From contig NC_079505.1 in NCBI RefSeq assembly GCF_030052815.1, positions 70,640,324 to 70,704,323 on the forward strand: a stretch of DNA of 64,000 bases, read 5' to 3'. The notes under the pieces were generated by a model, which was not told where the DNA came from, did not search any database, and was given only the letters and a program-made list of their open reading frames with translations. The DNA is from Hevea brasiliensis. Lineage: Eukaryota; Streptophyta; Magnoliopsida; Malpighiales; Euphorbiaceae. Positions 26,216-36,894 of this stretch are shown piece after piece (position 1 is the stretch's first letter; each line of letters starts with the position of its first letter). A program made the position numbers and the translations under genes.

Positions 26216-26612
26216 TACTTATTAATTTCATTTAGTGTAAAATTGTTTAATAATAGGTTTTGTCTGGAGTTAAAAATCTCTTTTTTACATGGAAATTAGT
26301 TCCAAACAAGGAAATAAATCAATTTAGTATTATATTTTAAATATAGAATGCAATTAATTATTCTTAAATTTAATAATAAATAGTGTCATTTCCATTTAAG
26401 CATTAAAAGAAGTAATTGCTCTGTGCTAATAATGTGCCAATAATATTTCTTATTGTAGTGATTGATTAACCTTGATTTATAATTTCTTGAAAACAATGAC
26501 GAAAAATTTATAAAAAAATTTTTTGGATAAATTATTATTATTATTATTTTTGAGTTATGTAAAAATTAATACATATGTAAGCGTGAAACTAGGTAGAGGC
26601 TTGGGGGCTCTA

Positions 26613-26738
26613 GCTATTGGGTTAGAGGAGTTAACATGAGTAGGAAGGCATTGGAGAAAGCTTTCCAAGGTTGAATCATCACAAGCTGCCAAAAAAACTG
26701 AAATAATAAAAAATGATAAAACATATTGAAACCTTCAT
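26613..26738 (-). pseudogene. BBE-like gene fragment, unit 4 (first about 42 codons)
   Basis: Starts at the equivalent ATG (26738) and matches the signal peptide and first residues of the unit-1 to unit-3 genes, then ends at the deletion junction near 26609. An extra A in the A-run near 26710 also shifts the frame within the signal peptide. The promoter-side sequence is retained, with TACAAATA as in unit 1. It cannot make a protein. Confidence 0.85.
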
Positions 26739-26978
26739 TTTTGAGGGTGATGATTATTTTCTTCCTGCTTACACTTCATCTTTTAACTTGTATTTGTAGG
26801 CAAGGAGCAACCCAAATCTGTTATGCTTAGTTGGTGATATTCAATTGTATGATGCGGCATTTATGATATTGGCTGCATTCTTATCGGGACCAGCCGCTTG
26901 TTTTGTTTCTTTACTGCCATTTTAGTAATATAGTACACGGAGATTCTCTACGTGAAATGATAAATAAGCGGTTAATAA

Positions 26979-26981
<3 letters not shown>

Positions 26982-27038
<57 letters not shown>
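26982..27038. repeat. (AT)n microsatellite in unit 4
   Basis: About 57 bp of uninterrupted AT at the same site where unit 3 has its longer TA run and unit 1 a short TATATATATA. The locus is a repeat-length hotspot. Confidence 0.9.
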
Positions 27039-27042
<4 letters not shown>

Positions 27043-27783
27043 TGTATTTATATATATTCACTTACATTCTATTGTTTTATTTCATGTAACGTGCTAACAT
27101 AGCATGTTATATCCATGCTAAGTCGATAGGATATTTTATTATTATGCCATTCTGTAATATTTTGATAGGATATTCTATTGTTATTCTTTTCACTTAGCAT
27201 GTTGTATCTTACGTTGGGTGTATCGGAGTAGATTATTGACTAAATTTTAATTGGATAAATGCTAAATTTTTCCTATTTTATAATAATAAAAAATTTACAT
27301 ATAAGAAAGAAAAAACAGATTATAGGGTATTTATGATAATATTTTTCTTGATATGTTTCTTGGATTCATGCCTAGTATGTACAATGCCCTGTCATTAATA
27401 TAGTAATCAAGCATACTATATAGAGAGTTAAAGAAAGTTTTGCCAATAATACTATCGTCCTGTTTGAATTAAGGGAGATCAGGGGAAGATTAACAAAATA
27501 ATTTTCGGATAGTTAAGCCATAATACCGAAAAATTAAAAAGAAAATTATTTTTTATTTAGCAGGATGTGCCTTTTAGACATTTTAATTATGGAAATAACA
27601 GTACAGTATCACCTTTTTGAGAAAGTAAATTTAAGAAAATAAAATAATTTGAGGGATCTGATATTATATTATTTAATTATAAATAAAAGAAAACATAAAT
27701 AAAAATATTTTTAGAACTTGAAATTATTGTGTTTGGTTATTTTTAGAGCATTCTCTCAAGCTTTTACTGAAATACTAATCATT

Positions 27784-28819
27784 TTGTTTGCAGCAATGTG
27801 TTTATTTTTTATATTTTATATTTTTAAAATAAAATTTTTTTAATGATAAAATTTTTAATTAATATTAATTTTATTTTAAATAAAAATAAATTTTTAATAG
27901 GAATTAAAATAATTTTGTGTTTGATTAAAATATAAAAATAAATAATATATATCACGTAGTGATTTTTAAAGTATCATTATTAAAATTATTAAATTTTATA
28001 TATAAAGAAATGTTTTTTAAAATAAATTTTAAATTTTATTATTAATTTTTAGTGAATAATTATTTAAATATATATTAATTAATTTTTAAAAATATATTTA
28101 AATTTATTGTAAATAATGGCAAAACCTAAAAATTTTAGAATAATTCACTATTTTTCTAATTTAACCAAAAGTTTAATGAAAAATATTGATAGTTAGATAT
28201 ATAATATAGTAAGTTTATAATATTTGAAATTATAAATTAAAAATATTAAAAATTATTAAGAAACAATTTTATATATGAAATAAGATTTTTTAAATTAAAA
28301 TTTAATAATATTTACATAAAAAGTTGATATTTATTATAATAAATTAAAATTTTATATAAAAATAAAGATAAAAAAATTACGTCACATAATTAGGCATTTT
28401 TATTAAACGAGGAAATTTGCTTTTGGAAAATTATTTGGACTGCATTAGTGAAATGACCCATTTGCCCATAAGGTCATCATGATCATATTCGTGGAAGCCC
28501 TTCAAGAAAAATGTGATCCCTTTTCTTTTTGCCATTAAATCTCCCCATCAGCTCTGATTTGTTTTTGACCTTTTAACCTTTTATATGTCAACTTTAGATT
28601 CTCCAATATTTGAAAAAATTTTTTTACCATTAATGCTCCAATATTTCTAATAAAAAAAATCTCCAATATAAAGTTTTAGGGCAGTAAAGGCATAGAAAGT
28701 ATCACATGGTAACTTTCAGAAAAAATTTAGTCTATTTTATAATATAAATAGATTTATATAGTCATTATATTTTATCCAGTTATTTTAATAAAAATGATAA
28801 AAATAATAATAATCAAATT
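27784..28819. other. Very A+T-rich unique sequence outside the array
   Basis: No similarity to the array units and no open frame of note. I see no gene or RNA. Confidence 0.65.
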
Positions 28820-29700
28820 TTAATTCTTTTATATGTCAATTCAATTATTAATTTTAAAACAAATTTTAATTGCAATTATCAAATTTAATCTATCTTCAAT
28901 TTTAACTTTATTTTGAGCCTAATCAGATTTTAAATTTTATTTTAGTTTTCCTTTACATCTCTAATTCTTAATTAGATTGTTTATGAAGATTTAATTGCAT
29001 CCATTAGATTTAGAATTTTATTTTAGAAAAATTAAAGAAAAAAAAGTAAAATTATTGTTTTTAATCCATACCCTTAATTTCATTTTTTACTTTGTTTCTT
29101 AGCCATTAGATTTAGGAGAATAAAAACAAATTTGGTACTTTTTAATTCTAACCTTTATTTTTTTTTTAGGATTTAATTTTCACTGTTAAATTAAAGTTAG
29201 TTAAAGTATTTTGTACTTTTTATTTTAGGCCTTTGTTTTTGTAAGAACAAATTTAGAACCTTAGATTAAAAGTATTAAAACAAAATAGTCCCAAATTAAT
29301 ATTAACCATTGAATATTTTGTGAATTAATTTTAGACTATTAGATATAAAGTTTGTTAAAAAGGAAAAAAACAAAATTAATACTCTTCAATTTTGACCTTT
29401 GATTTCTTTTATAAGGATGAATTCTAAACCTTTAGATATACTAGGTAATTAAAGAAATAGAAACAAAATTTAGTACTACTCAATCTGAGCCTTTAATTTT
29501 TGTCTCTTTTATTTTTTACCCTTAGATTAACAGAAATAAAAACAAATTTTAATACAATTAAATCCTAACCTTTATTTTTTTTTAGATTTAATTTTCACCG
29601 TTAGATCAAGAATTAGCTAAAGTAAAAATAAAGATAAATTAATACAATATGATCCTAACTATTGATTCAATTTGCAAGGAATGATTTTTAGTCCTTTGGG

Positions 29701-29743
29701 ATCCCACATCGGCTGTGGACAACGTGCGTGTATGGCTTATATA
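29701..29743 (+). promoter_or_regulatory. USE + TATA, snRNA-type promoter-like motif, copy a
   Basis: ATCCCACATCG (29701-29711) is an exact match to the plant snRNA upstream sequence element RTCCCACATCG. TATATA follows at 29738 after a 26-bp spacer. As I recall the spacing rules, about 23-26 bp is typical of Pol III-type and 33-34 bp of Pol II-type plant snRNA promoters. I do not recognise the downstream sequence as any known snRNA. It could also be the conserved head of a transposon family. Confidence 0.5.
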
Positions 29744-29894
29744 GAAACAAGGACTTTGTTAAAATTACCATGATTTTAACAAGTGTTCATTCTCGTCACT
29801 GACCTTGAGTGAAAACAAAAGGTGAGACTGAGTGTTCTGGTGTAGGTTGAGGTCCGCGAGTGGGTCAGGCGTGAGTAGAGGCTAGTCCTTCGGG

Positions 29895-29936
29895 ATCCCA
29901 CATCGATTGTGGACAGCGTGCGTGTGTGGCTTATAT
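29895..29936 (+). promoter_or_regulatory. USE + TATA, snRNA-type promoter-like motif, copy b
   Basis: Second copy: ATCCCACATCG at 29895-29905 and TATAT at 29932, with the same 26-bp spacing although the bases between have changed at several places. Downstream is an 11-bp perfect stem CTTGTTAAAAT / ATTTTAACAAG with a 7-nt loop. Copy a has the matching stem (10 bp) with a different loop. Confidence 0.5.
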
Positions 29937-30199
29937 GGGAATAAGGACCTTGTTAAAATTGCCATAATTTTAACAAGTGTTCATTCCTATCACTAAGCCA
30001 TATGTGTGTATCTATTTCTCTTAAAAAAAAAAAGAAAAGGATTCTTGACCTTAGATCAAAAGAGATAAAACAAAATAGTTCTCAATTTAATCTAAGCTCT
30101 TAATCGTTTCTCTTTTTAATTTTGAATTATTGGATTAATAATAATAAATAATCAAATTTTGTCCTTCTTATTCTCAGCCCTCCATTTTCTTTTTTTAAA

Positions 30200-31636
30200 T
30201 TTAGACTCTTCATTTTACTATAAATACCTTTCTTTTACTGTTGAAAGGGGGAGAATTTTAGAGACAACAACTTTGGAGGGTCACTTATGAGAGAGAATAA
30301 TATGCTCTCTTAGAAAATGACTTCCTTTGCTAGCATACTCAATTCTCAAAAACAGCATTTCAACCATTTGAACTAAAATATCCCATAGCCTAGCAGACCC
30401 ATTTGCCTTGATCTTTCCATTAGCATCAAAACACTACGTAACGTAACTCGTTTTCTCCACTTTCAGAACATCAGAATAATGCCTTACCATCATTCCTCCT
30501 CTCTCACCATTAGCTTGTTCCCTCGGTAGTACTATCCTGAAATTAGTTCGCAGGCCCATCTCTTCTTCGATTCTGAGCACTCAAATAACGCCATTGTCTC
30601 TCTCAATGCCACATTAACAACTTAGACCCACTTTGCATAGTATCCACGGGTTTATTGCAATTCAACACAATGCCATTCCTTGTGTCAGTCCACTAGAGTC
30701 ACCAGGATACTCCACCATCATTGGCTCTATAAAAATCTCCACCCTTCGCTTCTCTTCTAGTGGGTTTTCGGTAGAAGGCTATTTCATCATTATGTATTGT
30801 GCATTTTAATTTCTGAAATTAAAGAATATTTACTTTTATTGTTATTGATAAATTATTAGTTCAGATGGCATGGGGTGGTTTTGTGAAGGCTTACTTCATA
30901 TTTGTATCTGTGATTTTAGTATTGTTTCTGTCTATTACCATCATGTTTTGGCCTTTAGTTTTCTAAGGTTGGGTTATGGATATTTTTTGTCAATTGATTT
31001 TACTTTGTGTGATATTCTACCTGTGATATTTTTGTTTGTTGTGATATAGGTCTTTGTGGGAATGGGTATTAATTTCTTTGTTCAAAATTTTCATTTGTAG
31101 TAGCAAGGATGTTCTTTGTCTCATGGTTTGGTTTGCCGTAAACATAACCTCTATAATTCATCTCTTTGGCTTAAGATTTTGTAGATTCAAGGCTGTCTTG
31201 ACGATTCCCTATTGTTTTCTATGTGTTTAATGTTTTGTTCAAGTGTTCACTTTAGTCAAATGTGAAGTTGGGTTCTGGGATTGATAGAATGAATGTTTAG
31301 ATTCAACAACACTCTGCATCACCTTCAATTCTATGTTTATATTTTAAAATAAATACCCATTTTTGTTTAATTATTTTTATTGATTAAAAAGGTGTTTTGA
31401 TGAGTTTTGGGTTGATTTTCAAATGAGTGTTGTTAGTTCTAGAGGAATAAAATGCATAACCCTTTTGAAACTTTGAGACTTTATTTGTCATATAATGTTG
31501 TTTATGTTATATTTTTATATTAGTTGCCATTCTAGGTTCTTTTTATATTTGAAATATGCTTAGTATTAGTCAACTTCTTAGAAATGATTCAAGGCATTTA
31601 TTTAGGTATTGTTGTCCCGTCCATTATTAGATAAGT
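30200..31636. other. Noncoding region, no gene recognised
   Basis: Less A+T-rich between about 30240 and 30800, with TATA-like motifs (CTATAAATA near 30219 and CTATAAAAA near 30727) but no convincing open frame. It may be a decayed LTR or transcript. Confidence 0.45.
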
Positions 31637-32040
31637 CCCCGTTTGGTTCAATTCTATAGTAAAATTCATTTCATTTGTAAATAAATTTAATAATAGAATT
31701 CGTTTACCAATAAATTTCTTTGTTTGATATATTTTATATTAAATATGAAATTCATTTCAAATGAAATGAATTTTATGTTTGAAATAAATAAAATTAAATA
31801 AAATAAAATAAATAATATATAATAAGAAGATAATTTTATTGCTTAAAATATATATGATTTTAAGTTTGAAATTCATTTGCAAATTCTATTAATTTTAATA
31901 GAATTTAGTTTAGTTATAATAAATTTCATGAAATTGATTATTAAAAATTTCAAATAAATATTCATTTGAACCAAATACTAACATTTTAAATTTACAAATA
32001 AATTCCACAAAATTTTGTGAAATTATACCAAACACTACCT
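31637..32040. mobile_element. MITE, about 400 bp (GTTTGGT-type inverted ends)
   Basis: The left end (GTTTGGTTCAATTCTATAG, 31641) and the reverse complement of the right end (GTTTGGTATAATTTCAC) start alike and stay similar for about 50 bp, converging on ATTTGTAAATTT-type sequence. The interior is A+T-rich and has further palindromes (for example GAAATTCATTTC). The size and the GTTTGG ends are typical of small nonautonomous DNA transposons in dicots. I could not fix a target-site duplication. Confidence 0.6.
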
Positions 32041-35000
32041 AAAAGTGTTATTTGTATGAAGGTTATTGCAATGGGTGTAAGTTTTAGCAAATGTTTTTCA
32101 TATGGTTTATAGGATTCATTTTTTTTATAGGGTACATTGACAATATAATTTATAAACTTGTTCAAAAGAATTTACTAATCCCTTTACAAGTTTCATATGC
32201 TGTGTAGATGCTATATTTTGGATAGAAATTGATCATTTTCCTAAAATTTTGATTCTAAAATACAACATTTACTTCTTTTGGGTTCAAGGGAGAGTCATTC
32301 CTGGACCATTCCTAAAATTTTAATTTATTAAAACGTAATTTTCTCTTATTTTTTTTTTTGGTTCAAGGCCTTCTTTAAATCTTTCTAAACTTCAATTTTA
32401 AAATACAATTTGTACCTTTTCAAAATTTTAATTTATTAAGAACATAATCTTTTCATGCTCTTGGGTTTAAGAAAAAGCCCTTCCTAAACCCTCTCAAAAT
32501 TTGGATTTATTAAAAAAAAAATAGTCTTTTCATCTTCTTGGGTTCAAGTTCCTTGATCCAAAATTTTATTAAAGCGAAACCTTCTATATATATATATATA
32601 TATATAATGATTTTAGAAGGCTTGGTGAGGGCCCCGGCTACCCCTTGTCCCCCCTACCTTTCGCCCCTGAACATAATAATATTAATGTCTATACTAAAAT
32701 TTGTTTCCTTTTTGGAAGCAATTTGATTGTCTCACAACATAGGAAATGTGCGAGCGTGTCAAATATTGAGTATATTACATAGGATTACACTTCTGGATGA
32801 AACGACTATGAAAACTTACTACAGTGAATACAGTTTCATCAATCTCACTCTAAAATTAAAAGGACAAGTAAATTGAAAATCGAAAACACGTTTAGATTAA
32901 TTGAAAAAAGAGTACAAAGCTTAAAATTAAAGGTAAGAGCTTTGAAAAAATAAATGACTGATAAAATAAAGATAAAAGATTGCTAGAGTCTAATTGAGTT
33001 ATTATTATTTAATGTTGTTGGAGGGTTTTCACGTTACGGTATATCTGACTTTTATAGTTCTGCTTGTAGTTATCTACAAGACTTCTGAAAGATTCTAGAG
33101 CATACTTTGTCACATTCTGCAATTACTTGTAATCACCTGCCTACTCTTTAAAACTGCTTGAAACAGTTTAAAACTGTTGTCAACTCTCTTTTTTTCAGAT
33201 AACCATCTAGTAACCATAATTGAATTAATTATTAATTATCTCAAGTAACAAATTAATTAAACTAATAAAATGAAATTAATTAAATTAATTTCACAAAATA
33301 TTAATTTAATTAATTATTAAGTCCAAAAAATTTAATAAATAAAATAATTATTTTTTGTATAAATTATATTTTAAGTTAAAAAGTTCACACTAGTATGACA
33401 ATATAATATTCCTCTGTGCCATTTCAAATGTTTTTTAAGATTTTTAATAAAAATTAAGAAAATAATTAGATAATCTCACTTTTATATATATAAAAAAATA
33501 CTAATAATTGATTAAAACACCTTACACTCTTAGAACTTAGAAAGGCCATATGAAGAGATGAATGCATTAGAAATAATAATAAACAAAGGTAAAAGAATAA
33601 AAAGAAAACTAATACTTAATTTTTTAAAATGACAAATAAAACGGGAAAAAAATAATTTTTTGAAACAACACTTGAAATCGGATGGGGAAAGTTATAGAAA
33701 AGAAATGGATTGGATTCCTAATTCATTAATAAATAAGAAAAATAAGATAATATATAATATGAGAGAGTAAAATTAATTTAAGTCAATTTAGTAGAATTAC
33801 CCTCAAATTCAATAAATAGAACTTTGTCTACTATTTTCCGCACTCTGTTAGTCTATTGACATATAAAAGCCATTGAGATTGACTTTGATGACCCTAATGT
33901 TAGGGGTGTGCATGATTTTTAAGGGTTCTAAATCAAATTAAGAAATCATATTAAATTAAATTTATTTTATTATTTTAATTTTGTTTTTATTTTTTTTATA
34001 GTGAATCGAATCATAACTATATTGAAATTGTATCAAACTAAAATTAAATAAAAAAATTATATAACATTTATTTTTATGATTTCTTATTAAATATTTTTAA
34101 AATTTAAATTTTTATTTTATTTGTCCGGATAATATCATTCTTGTCCCTTAAGGCAGCAAGCCTGGGCCTAGAGGAACGTTAGGCCTGGGCCTGTGTAAAT
34201 TGTGTCCATTAATAAAATAATGGATAATTATTCTAGGTAACTTCGATAGAGGCTTCCTCAATCTAAATAAACTTAGAAACAACATGTGCCATCTTCGGCT
34301 ATCGAAAGGTAGTGGGTTAAATTCGATTTATTTTTTTTACATAAATAATAAAAATATAAAGAACTTAAAAGAATATTTTTGAGTTTCCTAAGGAATTTCT
34401 GCTGATTCGCATTTCAGTTTGTAGTTGAAGGTGCATTTCGGCTTAAGCAATCGCAGCCTTGATATATCTAGAAGTTGGTGGTTGAAATTTTGCTTAAATC
34501 TTTGCTTCAAGTGCATCTCACCGCCATCTTCTCACTTGCATACCACTCTTTTTTTTAATTGGTGAGACTGCTAATAACCTTTCCCCAAAAAATTATAAAA
34601 AGAAAGTCCCATTTGTTTGGCCATGTAAATTACAGGAAAAAAAAAATATTTTTAAAATATTTTAATTTTATTTTTATATATTTCTACACACTCAATAGCA
34701 CTGAACCGTAATAGCTCAAACTCATTAGTTTAAACTCTCATAAATTGTCCATTTATTTATATTTTTAAAATTCAAGCTCTAAAGTTTTGAATATGAGATA
34801 TAGGTTTTTTCAAAAAAGAAAAATTAATAATTCACATATACGGAAATGAATAAATAAGAAGATATCTATTATGATAATTGAGCTTGAAAACTAGCATTTT
34901 TCATAAGAAAAAAAAAAATATTAGTGATCATCACTTAAAAATATACATATATAATATATAACATCATAATTATTTCTCTTTTATCTTTCTTTTTATTTCT

Positions 35001-35210
35001 ACGTAATTTCTTGTCAGAATTAGTGATTGGAAACCCTGATTTTTAGTGATTGAAAACAATTTATTCATTGATAAAAATATATTGTAATTAATTACCATGA
35101 AATATTTGATATGAAAAGCGCAGAAGCAAATTACGTTGAGTAAATGAGAGCCTCTTGGGTCAAGTTTCTTTTCATCCTCCGTTTTCAATTGTAATTCAAT
35201 GCCTTAATTT
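32041..35210. other. Noncoding, A+T-rich, with possible transposon ends
   Basis: Contains a short (TA)n run (32584-32607). A GC-rich stretch at about 32617-32670, whose reverse complement starts CAGGGGCGAAAGG, looks like a hAT-type end; TTAGGGGTGTGCATG at about 33899 is similar to another hAT-MITE end. Neither has a partner I can find. No gene is visible until the BBE-like gene at 35281. Confidence 0.45.
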
Positions 35211-35214
35211 CCCC

Positions 35215-35222
35215 TATAAATA
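35215..35222 (+). promoter_or_regulatory. TATA box of the 35.3-kb BBE-like gene
   Basis: TATAAATA, 59 bp before the ATG at 35281. This closely matches the 53-bp spacing in the array genes. Confidence 0.75.
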
Positions 35223-35280
35223 CACACCCAATTATCCTTAAATACTTATTCTCCTCATTTTGTATACTTGCAGAAACAAA

Positions 35281-36894
35281 ATGAGGCTTTTAGCTCTTCC
35301 TCTATTTTCATTTCTTTTCATTTCATCAGTTTCTTTTGCAAGATTACCGCAAAACGATCATGAAGACTTTCTCCAATGCCTTTCTAGCAAGTCTCAGCCG
35401 CCAAATCCCATTTCTGATGCAATCTATACCCCCAACAATTCTTCATTTCAAGATGTTTTAGAGAATTATGTCAGAAACCTCAGGTTTTCAACTCCCTCAA
35501 CTCCAAAACCACTTGCAGTTGTAGCAGCAAAACATGAATCCCATGTCCAAGCAACTGTTTTATGTTCTAAAAGTCTTGGCTTGCAGATCAGAATACGAAG
35601 TGGGGGTCATGATTATGATGGACTTTCCTATGTATCACAAGTCCCTTTTATTGTCCTCGACATGTCTAATCTTCGATCTATTGATATCGACATAAAAGAT
35701 GAAACTGCTTGGGCTCAGGCAGGGGCAACTCTTGGTGAACTTTATTATAGAATTGCTGAGAAAAGTAATGTCCATGGATTCGCTGCTGGAGTCTGCCCTA
35801 CACTAGGCCTTGGGGGACACATTTCAGGAGGAGGGTATGGGAACATGATGAGGAAATATGGCCTTTCAGTGGACAATATTGTTGATGCACAAATAGTTGA
35901 TGTCGAGGGAAGAATTCTTGACGGAAAATCAATGGGAGAAGATCTATTTTGGGCCATCAGAGGAGGCGGTGCAGCGAGCTTTGGAGTCGTTCTTTCCTGG
36001 AAAGTAAAATTGGTTCCTGTCCCTGAACGCGTCACCGTTTTTCAAGTTGTTCGAAGTATAGGGCAGCAAGGTGGCACAGACCTTGTTTGGAAGTGGCAAC
36101 AAGTCGCAGACAAGCTAGATCAAGACCTGTTCATTAGATTGACGCTGCAACCCACAAATGGAACCATAAACGCAATATTCGTTGGCATGTTTCTTGGCAA
36201 TGCACAAAAACTCCTTCCGTTGATGGATGCCAGCTTTCCTGAATTGGGTTTACAGAAGAATGATGCTATTGAAATGAGATGGATCGAGTCTACTGTATTT
36301 TGGTTTGGTATGCCAAAAGGAACTCCCATCCAAGCTTTACTTAACAGAACTTCAAAAGCAACGGTGAGTTACTTGAAACGCAAATCAGACTATGTGAAAC
36401 AACCCATTTCAAAGGCAGATTTGGAATCTATTTGGAAGGTTATGACTCAAATAGGAGAAGTGGGAATGGCTTGGAACCCTTATGGGGGAAAAATGAGTGA
36501 AATTTCAGAGACTGAAACTGCATTCCCACACAGAGCTGGAAACTTATACAAGATTCAGTATTTTGTAAATTGGAAAGAAGATGGTATTGAAACCACCTTC
36601 CGTTACCTGAATTTGACAAGAACACTCCATGACGCCATGACCCCTTATGTCTCAAAGAACCCGAGGGAAGCATTTCTCAACTATCGAGATGTTGACATTG
36701 GCAGCATTGGCAGCAGTGGAACTGGTACATTCCAGGAAGCAAGTGTCTATGGGCATAGTTACTTCAAGGGCAACTTTGACAGATTGGTGCGTGTAAAGAC
36801 AGCAGTTGATCCTGAAAATTTCTTCAGGTATGAACAGAGTATTCCAATTCAATCGGCATCGGTATATTCCAAGGGCACAGTTGGGTCCATCTAA
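35281..36894 (+). CDS. BBE-like FAD-linked oxidoreductase (intact, 537 aa)
   Basis: Complete intronless BBE-like gene, opposite in orientation to the array and about 8.5 kb beyond its last copy. The open frame runs upstream to 35260 but the first ATG is at 35281. It starts a clear signal peptide (MRLLALPLF... cleaved near residue 20), so I use that start. His110 in SGGHD and Cys172 in VCPT fit bicovalent FAD attachment (62 residues apart). C33 and C95 match the conserved disulfide, Tyr468 lies in LNYRD, and YEQSIP near residue 520 closes the BBE domain. N-glycosylation sequons are at N53, N293, N355 and N444. It is a diverged paralogue of the array genes, sharing long blocks such as the CPT/GGH/SGGGYGN region but differing in the substrate-side segments, so its substrate may differ. 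Likely secreted to the apoplast or vacuole. Confidence 0.95.
   Translation: MRLLALPLFSFLFISSVSFARLPQNDHEDFLQCLSSKSQPPNPISDAIYTPNNSSFQDVLENYVRNLRFSTPSTPKPLAVVAAKHESHVQATVLCSKSLGLQIRIRSGGHDYDGLSYVSQVPFIVLDMSNLRSIDIDIKDETAWAQAGATLGELYYRIAEKSNVHGFAAGVCPTLGLGGHISGGGYGNMMRKYGLSVDNIVDAQIVDVEGRILDGKSMGEDLFWAIRGGGAASFGVVLSWKVKLVPVPERVTVFQVVRSIGQQGGTDLVWKWQQVADKLDQDLFIRLTLQPTNGTINAIFVGMFLGNAQKLLPLMDASFPELGLQKNDAIEMRWIESTVFWFGMPKGTPIQALLNRTSKATVSYLKRKSDYVKQPISKADLESIWKVMTQIGEVGMAWNPYGGKMSEISETETAFPHRAGNLYKIQYFVNWKEDGIETTFRYLNLTRTLHDAMTPYVSKNPREAFLNYRDVDIGSIGSSGTGTFQEASVYGHSYFKGNFDRLVRVKTAVDPENFFRYEQSIPIQSASVYSKGTVGSI

Larger units (their letters stand above)
15736..26608. repeat. Tandem array unit 3, interrupted by an RTE element
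   Basis: Third unit. It carries the only intact BBE-like gene of the array. Leaving out the 3264-bp element and its extra 19-bp target copy, it runs parallel to unit 2 until about 26608. There, just after the motif AGGCTTGGGGGC, it joins abruptly to the 5' part of a fourth BBE-like gene. About 2.9 kb of the expected sequence (spacer plus most of the next gene) is missing at that junction. Confidence 0.92.
26609..27783. repeat. Truncated array unit 4 and right edge of the array
   Basis: Begins inside a BBE-like gene (5' part only), continues through its promoter and upstream spacer, and loses similarity to the other units just after TTTTTAGAGCATTCTCTCAAG at about 27783. Several private bases (TACAAATA promoter, ACGTGAAATGATAAATAAGC) are shared with unit 1 and not with units 2 and 3, so units 1 and 4 appear to be the older lineage at the array edges. 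Confidence 0.88.
29693..30020 (+). repeat. Two-copy direct repeat (194-bp offset) ending in A-run
   Basis: About 115 bp starting GTCCTTYGGGATCCCACATCG occurs at 29691 and again at 29885, and the second copy runs to an A-run at 30025-30036. Between the copies is about 80 bp of GC-richer sequence. This could be a terminal-repeat retrotransposon in miniature (TRIM) or a tandemly duplicated retroposed small-RNA unit. The imperfect similarity of the flanks (AAGGAATGATTTTTAG and AAAAGGATTCTTGACC) may be a target-site duplication or may just reflect the background repeat. Confidence 0.55.
28820..30190. repeat. Degenerate array of about 100-130 bp repeats
   Basis: Phrases such as CCTAACCTTTATTTTTTTTT, GATTTAATTTTCACYGTTAGAT and CAAATTTAGTACT recur every 100-130 bp with heavy divergence (for example near 29140-29190, 29465-29530 and 29565-29620). 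It looks like an old tandem or LTR-derived repeat. The snRNA-promoter-like duplication sits inside it. Confidence 0.5.

Noticed and set aside
32617..32670. GC-rich stretch resembling a hAT-type transposon end
   Set aside because: No matching opposite end or target duplication was found nearby, so it is not called as an element.
33899..34140. AGGGGTGTGCA motif resembling the left end of a hAT MITE
   Set aside because: No inverted partner and no duplication; the following sequence is simply A+T-rich.
35260..35280. Upstream extension of the 35.3-kb BBE-like gene
   Set aside because: The extension begins with TTG, not ATG. The ATG at 35281 starts a clear signal peptide and sits 59 bp after the TATA box.
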